Shown here: in pieces, positions 11,901 to 23,734 of the stretch
How the letters are laid out: every line of letters begins with the position of its first letter
Position numbering within the stretch: position 1 is the first letter of the stretch
DNA from: Phialocephala subalpina
Taxonomy: Eukaryota; Ascomycota; Leotiomycetes; Helotiales; Mollisiaceae
Reading direction: 5' to 3'
Length of the DNA: 64,000 nt
NCBI GenBank assembly: GCA_900073065.1
Contig: FJOG01000017.1
Coordinates: forward strand, 616,149 to 680,148
The notes under the pieces: model-generated
Databases searched by the model: none
The model's input: only the letters and a program-made list of their open reading frames with translations
What the model was told of the DNA's origin: nothing
Translations under genes and position numbers: made by a program

Positions 11901-13448
11901 GCCTGAAGGAACTCGGAGAGACTGTTGCTGTCACCGGTGATGGAACTAATGATGCACCCGCGCTCAAGACTGCCGACGTTGGGTTTTCAATGGGTATTGC
12001 TGGCACTGAAGTTGCAAAGGAAGCTTCTGCTATCATTCTTATGGATGACAACTTTGCTTCCATCGTCAAGGCCATGATGTGGGGACGAGCCGTAAACGAT
12101 GCAGTCAAAAAGTTCTTGCAATTCCAGGTCACTGTCAACATCACAGCTGTTTTGCTCACATTCATCACTGCTGTTTCCAGCGGCGACGAACAGTCTGTCT
12201 TGACGGCTGTCCAGCTTCTGTGGGTCAACCTGATCATGGACACCATGGCCGCCTTGGCTCTCGCCACCGATCCTCCAACTGAAAGCATCTTGGATAGGAA
12301 GCCAGACCCTAAGTCTGCACCACTGATCAGCATGACAATGTGGAAGATGATTATTGGCGAATCGCTGTACCAACTCGCTATCACTTTGCTCCTCCACTTC
12401 GGTGCTAAGAACATCCTTTCGTATCAGTCACCCCGCGAGCACGAACAGATCCCAACTCTCGTCTTCAACACATTTGTTTGGATGCAGATCTTCAATCAAT
12501 GGAAGTAAGTATCAACCCTCCATGGTTATGAATTGGCAAAACTAATGTATACGCAGTAATCGTCGCCTGGACAACAAATTCAATATCTTCGAAGGTATCT
12601 CTCGCAATTGGTTCTTCATTGGTATCAACGTCATCATGGTCGGTGGTCAGGTTATGATCATCTATGTTGGAGGCAAGGCATTCAGTGTCGTTCGCTTGAA
12701 CGGCGCTCAATGGGCTTACTCCATCGTTCTCGGCTTCCTTTCAATTCCTATCGGTGCTTGCATCCGTCTCATTCCTGATGAGCTGCTTATAAGACTGATC
12801 CCCGAATATTTGAAGAAAAAGCCCAAAGGACCAGAGGTTACAATTTCCGACGAGGAGGAACACTTCCGATTTCCGAAGCCCCTCGCGGATGTCAAGGAAG
12901 AGCTCAGCTTCTTGAAGCGTGTTAAGGGTGGTCGATTGAACAACCTCAAGTTCGCCATGCGCGACGCTCGCGACCAATGGCTTCCTCGCTCCAGAAGTGG
13001 ATCTCGTTCCCGAAACAACTCACTGCCTCAGACACCTAGCGGAGAGTCAAATCGAGAAGACAGCTTTGGCTCCAACGGCGAACCTCCTGCACACACCCCT
13101 CAGCCTCGAAAACGTGGCCGCAGCAATCGATCTCGCTCAAACTCAGCATTGGGTGCGACTACAGTCATGGCCGGCATCATTGCTGGTAGTGTCGCTGGAT
13201 GGTCACCAATTGAGCGAAACTATGGCGACAACGAATCCATGAGATTTACTCGCGCACAGGGAAGATCACAGCTCGAGTCTAGCCACGACGCAGAAGTCCA
13301 TCCCGAGACACGCCCTGACGATCCGATCATCACCGAAGACCCTCACAACCTCGGAGTTCCTCCAAGTCAGGTCTCTGAAGTGAGTCCAGCTGTTCCAGGC
13401 CTGAGCATCCCACGACCACCACCCGTGGCACGAAAGTCCACCGGTTGA
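8990..13448 (+). CDS. PMC1: P-type Ca2+-transporting ATPase (PMC1, vacuolar/plasma membrane type)
   Basis: Exons are 8990-9048, 9100-12504 and 12557-13448, giving 1451 residues. The protein pumps Ca2+ out of the cytosol at the cost of ATP, in fungi mostly into the vacuole. Landmarks in order are a disordered N-terminus of about 300 residues, the first membrane segments (VLILLSIAAAISLAIGLY), the actuator motif TTGES, PEGLPLAV in M4, the phosphorylation motif DKTGTLT (Asp628), KGAS in the nucleotide domain, GDGTNDAP (about 966), and C-terminal membrane segments. A Ser/Arg-rich tail of about 200 residues ends the protein. The start was chosen at 8990, not at the in-frame ATG 9080. Splicing 9049-9099 joins RRQRA to PTITIDTSAV, the usual family N-terminus, while the 9080 ATG lies inside that intron. 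The second intron (12505-12556) rejoins FNQW to NNRRLDNKF, a conserved site. Confidence 0.96.
9049..9099 (+). other. PMC1 intron 1 (holds a decoy start codon)
   Basis: This is a 51-nt intron with donor GTGAGT and acceptor AACTAG. The ATG at 9080 is in frame with exon 2, so an unspliced reading would predict a wrong N-terminus (MSHGSTR). Confidence 0.8.
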
Positions 13449-14321
13449 GCATCTCAAATACATATGATCTCCTACTTTCAACTCCGAACCACGAGATTCG
13501 GCAGATTCGACTTACATCGATACACAACGCATGACCGCTCGATCGATCGCAACATTGTACCAGTATACCCACTTACTATTTCCTTTTGTACATATACCTC
13601 TTCGTTCTTGGTCGATATGGCGTGGTCTGGTGTCCTAACGAGCATTTTTGCACGCGGCGTTTTACGGCGGTGGGGAACCAAATAAACCCAAAAAACCTGT
13701 TTATCTTATTGTTTTGTGAATAATGGCGCGCGCTGCATTGCAACGGAGGGGAGGATGAATTGAGCTATAGATCGTGCCTCCCAATGAGGAGTGTTTGGGC
13801 GGGGGTATGTCACCACTGTCGCTATCTTAGAGGTATGAGTATATAGAGAGGTGTGTCACCGTACCGTTGTTTACGAGTCAACGACACTTTCCTAAGAGCA
13901 ATGGATACCAAAAAGGCAACTATGTCGTATCTTCTGTGATACTTTCAAATGGTGACAATGGAAGTTGTGATTCATTCTGACTCTTGACGAAGACGCATAT
14001 GAAGTTGAACTTTCACTTGACCCCACCACAAAGTCAACGACCAAGCTGCACACAACTTCAAACAGCTCCGATATCCGAGTCCAGCAGACAGAACAAATCT
14101 CAAGTGTCCTCCCATTGTCTCTTCAGGCACGCCTTCTCTCCTGCAGACCACAATTTATCCGCCTATCCCCACACCCATAAATATGATGCCTGACGTCACC
14201 CGTTTTCATCCCGTCCCTCGTCGCAAGCTTCGAATTCACATGCACCTAAGCAGGACCTTCACGACAACTTCACACTCCCACATGGAGCATCGATAGCACG
14301 CATTCCTCTCTCCGGCTCAGC
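13449..14321. other. Intergenic region, PMC1 3' UTR and ABC1-kinase promoter
   Basis: No gene is supported. The left part is probably the PMC1 trailer. The right part carries a perfect TGACGTCA site at 14191-14198 and AT-rich CATAAATATGAT just before it. Confidence 0.5.
14191..14198. promoter_or_regulatory. Perfect CRE/ATF site TGACGTCA
   Basis: The 8-bp palindrome TGACGTCA lies 124 bp upstream of the ABC1-kinase start. bZIP factors of the Atf1/Sko1 type bind this sequence in fungi under stress. Binding here is inferred. Confidence 0.45.
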
Positions 14322-16628
14322 ATGAGGTCGGCCTTGACTCTTGGCCGAACATGCTTTCGTCAATCCATACCGCAATCGCACTCCCTCCCTATCCCAATCT
14401 CGAGTATACCGAAGGTGCAGTGCCAAAGACAGGGAGGGGATAGGAGAGGGTTGGTGTCTGTTGCTAGAGAGAGCTATCGGCATGCCCATGGACAAAGCTC
14501 AGGGGGGAGAGGGAAATGGCAGAACTGGAATTACAGCTGGCGCTCTCCACCAAAGAGAAGAGGGCTCCTCCTCGCAGCGACAGTAGGCCTCAGTCCCGCC
14601 GCCTTCGTCCAACTCTCCGAAAAAGACAACAGCGGCACCGAACACACGACCGAGTCCCGCATGCTAGCCGCCTCGCGGACAGAACTCAAAGAGAAGAAGT
14701 CCGTGGATCCCGATGCTGAAGGCTTCACGAAGTTCCGAGACACGATCATCGTGTTTCTGGACACGTATATATGGGAACCGGTTTGTACCGGGTTGAGGTT
14801 TTTGCATCTGGTGTGTATTTTTGTGCCGGTTATTGTGAGTGTGCCGGTTATGTGGGTGGGTGGTAGGGTCAAGGAGAGGGGTGGGGAGAGGAGGGGAACA
14901 CTCTGGTGGTATGTGTTTTTAGTTAGGGGGATGGAGAAGGCGGGTCCGGCGTTTATTAAGGTATGTTCAATGTCCTGGAGAAGGAAGGAGATTGAGGAGT
15001 TTTCAACGTCCTTGAAAAGGGGGTAGATTGATAGATGTGCTAATGTTTGGAAACAGCTGGGACAATGGGCCGCCTCGAGATCAGATATCTTCCCTACCGA
15101 GATGTGCGAAATCATGTCTAACCTTCACTCGAATGCACCTGCTCACTCTCTTCACGCAACGAAACGGATTATAACACGAGCTTTTGATGGAAGGCCATTT
15201 GAGGAGATCTTTGAAGAGTTTCAGGAGAAGCCATTGGGAGTGGGAGCTATAGCACAGGTCTACAAAGCCAAGCTGAAGCCTGATCTTGCTGTACCAGGAG
15301 ATCCGGATCTAGAGGAGCCACAAGACTTCAGAAAGATGGCCAGGAAGAACGTGGATACATTGATCAAGAGTACACCGCAAAGAGTACCCTCTACCTATGT
15401 AGCGATCAAGGTACTCCATCCAGGCGTGGAAAGAGTAGTAAGACGAGACCTCCGAATCATGGGCTTCTTCGCCTCCATCCTAAATGCCATCCCAACAATC
15501 GAATGGCTCTCACTCCCCGACGAAGTCTCCCAATTCGGTGAAATGATGCGCCTACAACTCGACCTCCGAATCGAAGCCGCAAACCTAACCATCTTCCGCA
15601 AAAACTTCAAAGAGCGAACCACAGCCTGGTTTCCCTACCCCCACACCGCATTCACCACTCGTCAAGTGTTGGTCGAAGAATTCGCTCAAGGGATCCCGCT
15701 TTCAGATTTCATGGAAAATGGAGGAGGTGTATTCCAACAAGAGATCGCGGATGAAGGTCTAGATGCTTTCTTGAGAATGTTGTTGCTTGACAATTTCGTA
15801 CACGCCGACCTCCACCCAGGCAACATCATGGTTCGATTCTACCAATCCTCCAAACCACACCTCCCATTCAGCAAACACAAAGACAAAGACCCCCAATCCC
15901 AACCCGATGTCACGGAACAAGTCCTCGCTCGTCTCCGTCCTTACCGGCACAAGAAAGACCTCAAAGCATGGGACTTGGAGCTCCAAAAAATCGACAATGA
16001 AGGTTTCCGCCCCCAATTAATATTTATCGATACAGGTCTAGTCACCGAGCTCAACGCCACCAACCGTCGTAACTTCCTAGATCTATTCAAAGCGGTAGCA
16101 GAATTCGATGGGTATAAAGCCGGTCATTTGATGTGTGAACGTTGTCGACAACCAGACGCTGTTATCGATGAGGAAATTTTTGCTTTGAAGATGCAGCATC
16201 TTGTTATCGGGGTTAAGAGTCGGACGTTGGCGTTGGGGAATATGAAGATTGGGGATATTTTGAATGAGGTTTTAGGGATGGTGAGGAGTCATCATGTTAG
16301 GATGGAGGGGGACTTTGTGAATGTTGTTATTTCTATCCTGCTGCTTGAGGGTATTGGTAGAGCACTCAATCCGGATATTGATCTCTTGTCCAGCGCACTA
16401 CCAATTCTCAGACAGCTTGGAGCGCAAAGTGGTGGTGGGATGTTGAGGCAGGGTGACTTCTCGATGCTGAAGGTTTGGGCTGGACTGGAGGCAAGGAAAT
16501 TTTTGCAAGCTAGTATTGAGGATGTACGTTCCCCTTCTTCTTTACATTGCGTGGTTATTGGAAAGATGCTGACGGTGGGACAGGTTGAGAGGTGTGTAAA
16601 GTACGACTTATTGTCTCCGAATGTATAA
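14322..16628 (+). CDS. ABC1/UbiB atypical kinase-like protein (ADCK2-type, mitochondrial)
   Basis: Exons are 14322-14960, 15057-16523 and 16584-16628, for about 716 residues. The last intron (60 nt, in frame) is inferred from GTACGT...ACAG; without it the protein is 20 residues longer. The family marks are all present: FIKLGQWAASRSDIFP (KxGQ motif across the first splice joint), the Ala-rich nucleotide loop GVGAIAQVY, VAIK with the conserved Lys, HADLHPGN (catalytic loop) and IDTG in place of DFG. The N-terminus is basic and hydroxylated, then hydrophobic, as expected for mitochondrial import and a membrane anchor. Relatives act in coenzyme Q or mitochondrial lipid homeostasis. The wording SLPDEVSQFGEMMRLQLDLRIEA is closest to ADCK2/yeast Cqd1 rather than Coq8, by inference. 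Confidence 0.9.
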
Positions 16629-17690
16629 ATGGTAATGTATGGAATTGGCATGGATGGCGTTTGCATAGCATAGGGGGTAGACTTTCTTCCGCGCTTCTTC
16701 TGCATTGACGTTAAGAAGACATAGAAATAGATGAATGTCACTGTTGAACTCAGGCCCTCAGTCTTAGGGTGTATTGTGCTTATGTACAAGATGAGCTTTC
16801 AGGGTATTTGCAGCTTTGTTCGTTGTTAACAGCCAAAAGGTCTCTTCGCCTAGCTGGAGACCTGGTCCCAAATTCTGATTTCCGAATCCCAAAGCTGGGA
16901 ACCGAATGTAGGATTTCAGGTGCAGGTTTTTGAACTTTTGAAGTGTACAATGCTTAATTTGAGCATCCACTTCCGCAATCCCGAGGCTGCAGTTCGAGCA
17001 TCCTCAAAGTAAAGTATAAATATCAATCAATCGGCATCAACCCTCTAGCGACCTCAAGAAATGAGATACGTAGTACGAGGGAGCATAGAACATCGTTCGA
17101 GACAGAATACAATCGTCGGCTCGCTTGATAAAGAGGCCCTAAGTTTGGTCTCCCTTAGCGAGCCGACGATGACTTCAGGTGTAAGTGCAATCAAAAGAAT
17201 ACCAGCTTGAGACTCAGCTTCACCGAGTCCTTCTCACAAAGAAGGAAGGAAGGAAAAATTCTGGCTACGGCTCCTCTTGCTCTCCTCGCACAATGCTGCA
17301 AAAGCCAAAAAAGGGTTTTAAAAAAAAGGATTGAAAAGGACTAGAATAGGGACAGAAACGGGAAAACATATACCTGGGCGCGCTCTCTTCAGGGACGCTC
17401 CGCTATATTGGGGATCTCTCAATACAACATCACAGCTATTTAATCCAACCCTTGAACCCTATTCCTAGGGGCCGTTTACGGCTCTCACATCATCCAGCTA
17501 TTCGAGAAGATGCATCCTTTCGCCTAGCGAAGTCAATTGCGGTTAAAGCTAATCGCGATACATACAACCGTTCATCTTGGAGTCTTTGTGGCATGGCTTG
17601 TGATGAGAAAGTTGTTATTTAAATCTATAAGAGCTCTGTTCGCAAGGCTGTGTGGGCTATGCTATGAGTCAAGCGAGGTCGAAGTATCGG
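16629..17690. other. Intergenic region with inverted repeat
   Basis: No gene is supported. It holds the inverted repeat at 17112-17170 and purine-rich low-complexity stretches near 17245-17350. Confidence 0.5.
17112..17170. repeat. Perfect 14-bp inverted repeat with 31-nt loop
   Basis: ATCGTCGGCTCGCT at 17112-17125 is matched exactly by its reverse complement AGCGAGCCGACGAT at 17157-17170. A transcript would form a stable GC-rich hairpin. It could be a remnant of a small inverted-repeat element or a structured RNA. No target-site duplication was obvious. Confidence 0.7.
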
Positions 17691-17699
17691 GGCGAGAGG

Positions 17700-19300
17700 T
17701 TCCGTGCCTCTCTACCTCTGGCCTCCTCTACTGAAATCCACATCCCCACCGACGTTCTGGAATGCTCATCAGCTTTCTCGTCAAGGAAAAAGCTCTTTGC
17801 GCGCCTCGAAGATTTTTTTTATCGCTTTGACGCTCCGATTCCTTCGAAGAGTCGACTCCGTGACCACCGGCGCTCCGCTAACCCCGACAACTCTCAAGCA
17901 GCAGACGGTCGAGGTTTCGAAGCCGACTTCCTTTACAACCCTCGATTTAAATGCGAATTCGCTCTTCTATTTATCCTCGGCACCATGGCATCTATCCTCG
18001 TACCTGCATTCGAAGTGACGATGGGACTGTTCTTTCTCCGCTCAGCTCGCTCCTTCCTCCTCTGAGCAACGGTCATGGGCGCCCCGGTTTATCTGTTATG
18101 GTATATTATAATTCTTCTACTCAGCCCCAACTTCTCGTCTCCACAAACTCGGGTGCTTGTCAAACTTTCACCTTTCAAAGAACTTTTCTAAACCGATTCC
18201 TTTTACGACTCTGCATCCTGATGCAGGACCTCTATATTTGACTTCTTCACCAAACTGCGCCCCACTCCAATTCCCTACAAAGCCGGGAACTGGCCAGCCT
18301 CTCCCCTTTCGAAGACGGTTTCCTTTACGGCCCTCCATACAAATGTAGGTCTTCTATATTCATCTTCTTCCACGCCGCCAACCCAACGTTTCAACCCCCT
18401 ACAAAGTTATGAGCCTATCAGCCTTTCACCCTTCCACGAGATCTCGAACATATTTCGAGGATCGAAGCTGAAGCTTCAGGATCAGGACATCTCAAGGTAT
18501 GTGAAAGTGAAATGTTCCCTCCCAAACTCCCATGACTCGGCTAACTTAGCTCAGGGGTACCACGGTATATCTACGCTCTCCCCTTCCACTTATTCTCTCT
18601 TGAACTTCAACCTCTGGTCAACACAGCTCCTTTAACATGTTCTTGATCTCTGCGCATAATATGTAGACGTTTTAGGAGGTTGACTTCTCCAAGCCATATG
18701 GCAAATGGCCTCCCAGATCTGGACAATTCAAAATGCTTCCTTTGACCAAGGCGTATAACCCCTTACAAAGGTAACCTCTTCACAACTGTTCACTTTCACT
18801 ACTTGCTAGCTTACTATCCTAGCTACATTTCAAAACTTTGGCCTTTCCAGGATAGATTGTCCCTCCTAGATTTGAACAATCCAGAATGCTTTCTTTGACC
18901 AAGGTACATTTCCCCTTTCAAAGGGCAATTCTAAACACTTATTGACTTTCAACCTTTTGCTAACTTGTCAAGTTAATTGCATTGCAATTTCCTTCTTGAG
19001 CCAGGATATTTGGGACTCCAAAGTCCTGTCCTAGCCTGTGGCAATCCAAAGCTACATTACTTAGACTTTCCAAGGAAAAGTCCTCTCCTTAGCTGGGACA
19101 ATCTAGTCCTTCTAGAATACCTTCACTAGGAATTCTAAGATCAGGATATAGGGTACTTGTATGTCCTCTCCTTGGCAGGGATAACCCAAAGCTACATTAC
19201 TTTGTGTTCCAAATATTCCTAGGGTTTTGGACATATGATATTCAAAAGTCCTACCCTGGGCTGGGATAATCTACTTCCATTCCCAAGAATGCATAATGCA
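17700..19300. repeat. Array of decayed tandem repeats (several families)
   Basis: Three repeat families lie in series. Family A: C/T-rich units near 17918-17980, 18189-18250 and 18311-18372, sharing 'TTCCTTTACRRCCCTC' and 'CTTCTATATT'-like blocks; the two right-hand units are about 122 bp apart. Family B: a unit of about 152 bp starting near 18709 and again near 18861, sharing 'AATGCTTCCTTTGACCAAGG', 'CCCTTACAAAGG' and 'TTGCTAGCTTACT'-like blocks with many point differences. Family C: 'AAGTCCT-CTCC-TTAGCTGGGACAATC'-like units near 19020, 19078, 19160 and 19244. The two outer copies also share AAAGCTACATTACTT. Copies differ by substitutions, many of them C/T or G/A. No coding frame runs through the array. 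Confidence 0.65.
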
Positions 19301-19556
19301 TTCACCCTCCAAAGGTAAGGTGACTAAGTCCCATAGCGGCTCACTTCTACTCCATACCACTTACTGATTCACCCAGCAACTCAGAGACATTAGAGGCTCC
19401 CACTTGCACGTGGTTCGGCTTAGTCTGTCACCCTTAACGATTGTCGCCTTGTCGCGAATTCTGGCGGAGTCGCGACTTGCTCGATCTGCGACTTCGCCGT
19501 CGCCGTCGCCTCTCCTTCCAACACAACACCAGCACAACCAACCCTCTCCTCCCACC

Positions 19557-21181
19557 ATGGCGCCAGACAGTACTCTTTCCAATGTCCCGGCTTCGGTGGA
19601 ACAATCAAATCCTCGAGTTGCTCCTCGAGTTGCTCCCCCGGTTCACTCTGCCAGGCCAAAGGACCAGCGACCCCCTTCTTTTGGTACTGCCCAAGGTTGG
19701 AAGCCTCCTCCGCCAACCAACAACAACAACATGGCTCGGACTCCAGCACTTCCTCGAATGCCCCCGGCAGCCCGCATCAACGACACAGCACTCAAACTAG
19801 AACGAGAGAGGATGAGACAACAAGAGTTCCGCGATGCCCATCTTATGCCCTCTCCAGCAGGAGCCAGATTCGCGGCCCAAATTGCTCGTGAGAACGGCTT
19901 AAGAGGTGTATCAGGATACCAAACACGTTGGGGCTATGTGTCTATCTGGGCTCTCAGCGTCCTTCTCGGAGCTTCGATCCTTTCTCTAACCGCATCTATT
20001 GCAGTTCTCGTAACAAAGGCGAAGCAAACCTCGAACATCGACCAAGGAATCCTCTTCTGGGCAGTGCTGTCGATCGTGCTGTGTGGTATTTTCGGTGCAG
20101 CAACCTTGGTCCTGTGGGCTAGGAAGCAAGGCTATCTCTCGAAGTTGAGTACAAGGCTTGGACTCGACGAAGTCGGCTTGCTTGATCGGACTATTCGCCA
20201 TGACAGAGACATCGATACTGAGGCTAATACCGGTAGCGTCAGAGGCCGTGTTAACCCAACAAGACCTAGGGCTTATGGAACACTGCACAGTCAAACCAGC
20301 TTGGCATCGTTTGGAGTCAGAGACCTGGAGTCGGGTACGGACTCGCGAGTTCATCATCGTCAAGACCAAGTCCGGATACCTCCTCGCCCCGAGCCAGCAT
20401 ATGTCAGAACGGAAAGCAGGTTTCCAGCAACATCTCTTCGCCAAAATGTCCCAGCACTACTGGTACATTCAAACGATCTCTCAAACGGCTCTAGAAACCA
20501 TCGGCAGAAGGACACTACCACGGAAAATCCATTTGCTGACCCTCCCAACCTCCCCAAGTCACCCCTGGAGGGACTCCACTACGGAGTCACTCATACCACG
20601 GTTCGAAATGCACCAGAACACGTCAGACAATCGATGGCTACTTCGAAGCGTGACCAGTCCAACGAACTCTCGAAGGCACATCGTCGAAGCATTAAACGCC
20701 CGTCCAATACGAACCATAAGCGGGTCGAGACTATCTCATCAATGGAATGCGAGGTCGATTTCCACACTGGTAGAATCGAGGAGCACGAACTGGAAGAATT
20801 TCCCCGCCCACATCGCACACGAACAGAGACACTGAACAATCGAACTCACGCAATGCTTCGCGAACAGGGTAAGAACTATTCTCGAGGCATGACTGACATC
20901 ACTGCTATCCTGAATCCGAAACCATCTGCATCCAGCTTGGGTGGCACTCGCCGTAATCTCTATGTTTCGGGCAGTGAGGGACATTCGAACAGCCGTTCAA
21001 AGCAGGAGACGAAGCGTGGAGAGCAGGACCGCGAGCATATGTAAGTTTCTTTAAGAAGGTGCAAACGCAGAGCGTAACTAACGCAATTGGCAGGAGCCCG
21101 GGTGCGTACCGAACAAAGAATCTTGACGAGACGCAGGAAGGTGCCTACCGGGAGATATTTGCAAAGGACGGCCGTGAATGA
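19557..21181 (+). CDS. Fungal two-TM membrane protein of unknown function
   Basis: Exon 1 is 19557-21040, the intron 21041-21093 and exon 2 21094-21181, about 523 residues. The start is the ATG in the strong context CCCACCATGG. An upstream in-frame ATG at 19404 would add Ser/Pro-rich leader-like sequence. The N-terminal 150 residues are Pro/Asn/Arg-rich. Two hydrophobic segments follow, around ALSVLLGASILSLTASIAV and LFWAVLSIVLCGIFGAATLV, about 20 residues apart. The rest is a basic, polar tail ending in a conserved-looking acidic piece spliced across the intron. This is a hairpin-type membrane protein with long cytosolic arms. I do not recognise the family. The decayed repeat array lies just upstream. 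Confidence 0.85.
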
Positions 21182-21817
21182 ACCGCCAGTGCTGGGACAT
21201 TGAAGAGGGCGTGTTGGAGTATGAATGAATGTACAAATTACTAGGAAGGCTTTTGGGGACTGCATGCATACAATAGCATACACGAGGCATTGGCAAATGC
21301 CCCAACATCCGGGGAACATTTGAAATACTGCACCAATCAATCAAATTCAACTGACTATCAAACACACCCCGTCTAAGCGCACTCCCTAAAATAAGCATAG
21401 GATGGACGGAGTGAGCCTCAATCCCTGAAGCCCTGGTGCTAAAACGCAGCCGGAACAAGCCACCGGAGGCGATGACAAACTAGACTGCTCTCATTCGTCA
21501 ACAGCACAATAAGGCCGGAAAAGACAACGTGAAAGGGGTAAAGCTAATTGATACGATACGATGAAGACGTAGTGCTAGTAGGCATGTGTATCATAGAATC
21601 TGATTATATCCTGTCAATGTCTTCGTTGTGTGTTTTGTGGTGGACGACGCCTATCTCGAGATCCGAGTATCATTTTAGGTTGGATGAGTAGAAATCATTT
21701 TTAGTGGGCTTTTTATTAGCATTTCATCCTCATTTTAGAATTGCCCAAGCAGGGATTTTGTTCTTTCGTCGAAATTCAATTCGTCATCATTCTTTGCATC
21801 GAGAGGTTTAGGGGAGG
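21182..21817. other. Intergenic region
   Basis: Between the two-TM gene and the Fet4 gene, with no ORF or RNA gene seen. It should hold the first gene's trailer and the FET4 promoter. Confidence 0.5.
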
Positions 21818-23467
21818 ATGGAATCGACATCGAGATGGGTTTGCCGGAAATGGAAGCGAGCTTCCTCGCCACCACTACATCCAAGACTGGAAATAACAGC
21901 TGCGACCAGAATGCGACCAATTGAGGGTGCTGAAATTGTCTCTCAAAATGAAGCAATCGAATTGTCACCAATCCAATCCCTCAGGAACAATTCAAACTCA
22001 AATTCAAGCGCATCATCTTCAACACCACTCCAAACTGTTCCTCATATTCCCGAGACTCAACCACAATCAAGTCTCGAGCAAAACTTCCGGAAGTTCAACA
22101 TCTTGAATTCGATCACGAACATTGCCGGCTCATATTTCGTCTTTATTGCAACGATTGCGCTCCTCCTGATATGGGCCATCGTTGGAGGTGTGTTAGGAAC
22201 GACGGAAACATGGCAAATTATCATGCAGGACGTCTCCTCAATCCAATGTTATATTTCCGACACGCTGCTCATGCGCCAGCAGCAGAATGGATTCAGAGAT
22301 CTTTTGAAGACGATAGGAGAGTTACGATGCAGGAATCGAAGTCTTGTTCGTATGTTGAGGAGTTTGACTCCCAGCCAGCGGCAGGAAGTTTTTGGGCCCG
22401 GAAAGAGGTCTTATTTCCAGTTGAGAAACAGCCGGAGAGTGGATGAGCTGGAAAATGAAGGACCATTCTTGAAGAAGTGGTTCGACGTCATGTGTGATGG
22501 AGTCGCCATAGCAGTTGGATCATTGCCAACATTGATATTATATGCAGTTGGGGTTGTTGCCTGGCTTGCTCTCGGCGCAATGCTCGATTTCAGCAATCTC
22601 TGGCAATTGTATATGAATACTGGCGTAGCTATCGAGTTGACCCTGACTAGCATGTTCTTGCAGCATGTTCGACGTAGACACGGACTCTCGCTCGGTCAGA
22701 CTTTGAAGTCTATCGAAGAGGCTGATTGCGATCTCGAAGATCGCCTCAGATCCTTTACTGGTGATTCAACTCCGCACCAAACAGTTATCATCGAGCCACC
22801 GGAGAGGAACTTCGTGGAGCGGAGGATAGACGGGTACGCTTTTCTAGTGGGAGGTGGCTTCGGCGCAGCTTGTTCGATGGTCGTGTTCGGCATATGGATA
22901 GGAATTGGCCATATCCTTCATTATGATGCGAATTGGTGGCTCATCATCGGTACTTGGACGGGCTTGGTAGGGTTCGTCGACGCTTTTGTCCTCCGAAATG
23001 TTGGCTATCGTCAAAACTCTATTTTGGATGAGCAAATACGAACTCTGGAAGAGCAAGACTTGGAGGTTTATTCGTTGCTTGCATCGCCTGCACCAGGAGT
23101 GGATTGCTCGGAGAGCATGAAGAACGAGAGGAGATTGAGCTATCGAATTAGCAGGTGGTTTGTTATGGCTACCTCGAAGTGGTATGTCGTTATATTTGCT
23201 CCGGTTGTTGTTGCTTTGGTCCTGTCAATTGCAACAACGTTACATTGGTCGGAGACGGGTCAGTTGATTTCGAATACACCCACGATGATTATCGAGGGGT
23301 TCCTGTTGTTGGTCCTCATCAAAGCGCATAATATAGCAATTATAAAGAGGAGGTTGCAATTTGGTGGAGTTTTGGAAAGGCGTGAGGTTTTAAATAGCCT
23401 TCTGGGAGGTTCTGAATCTCCCAAGGAATACGACAAAATTCGGATGGAGGTGGAAACGAAGCAATGA
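21818..23467 (+). CDS. FET4: Low-affinity iron(II) transporter, Fet4 family
   Basis: Single exon, 549 residues. In yeast Fet4 is a plasma-membrane permease that takes up Fe2+ and also Zn2+, Cu2+ and Mn2+ with low affinity. The protein has about six or seven hydrophobic segments, in two related halves. The first half reads NIAGSYFVFIATIALLLIWAIV then the signature WQIIMQDVSSIQCYISDTLLMRQQ. The second has WLALGAMLDFSNLWQLYMNTGVA and TSMFLQHVRRRH, the repeated permease motif. The first 90 residues are Ser/Asn-rich and cytosolic. A second ATG about 90 nt downstream (MRPIEGAE) is an alternative start. It converges on the RRM gene, with 267 bp between stops. Confidence 0.92.
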   Translation: MESTSRWVCRKWKRASSPPLHPRLEITAATRMRPIEGAEIVSQNEAIELSPIQSLRNNSNSNSSASSSTPLQTVPHIPETQPQSSLEQNFRKFNILNSITNIAGSYFVFIATIALLLIWAIVGGVLGTTETWQIIMQDVSSIQCYISDTLLMRQQQNGFRDLLKTIGELRCRNRSLVRMLRSLTPSQRQEVFGPGKRSYFQLRNSRRVDELENEGPFLKKWFDVMCDGVAIAVGSLPTLILYAVGVVAWLALGAMLDFSNLWQLYMNTGVAIELTLTSMFLQHVRRRHGLSLGQTLKSIEEADCDLEDRLRSFTGDSTPHQTVIIEPPERNFVERRIDGYAFLVGGGFGAACSMVVFGIWIGIGHILHYDANWWLIIGTWTGLVGFVDAFVLRNVGYRQNSILDEQIRTLEEQDLEVYSLLASPAPGVDCSESMKNERRLSYRISRWFVMATSKWYVVIFAPVVVALVLSIATTLHWSETGQLISNTPTMIIEGFLLLVLIKAHNIAIIKRRLQFGGVLERREVLNSLLGGSESPKEYDKIRMEVETKQ

Positions 23468-23734
23468 ATGACTTTGGAGTTTGACAGAAAACCGTTGTCC
23501 GATTGCCATGCAGATACCTGGACTTGACTTGAACTGGGATCAATCTTGGTAGCACTTGTCAATATTAAAGCGAGAAGTTGTCGAGTCCGCGAGCTTCAGT
23601 AGTGCGAGTCTGTAGGACTGGTTGTCGATTGACCACTGCGCGGAATTCTGGAGGGAATGGTAAGAGACGACTGTAATGGGTATCTTATCATAACATCAAC
23701 ATATTTTCAAGGCTCTTCACGAGACTTCCATGCA

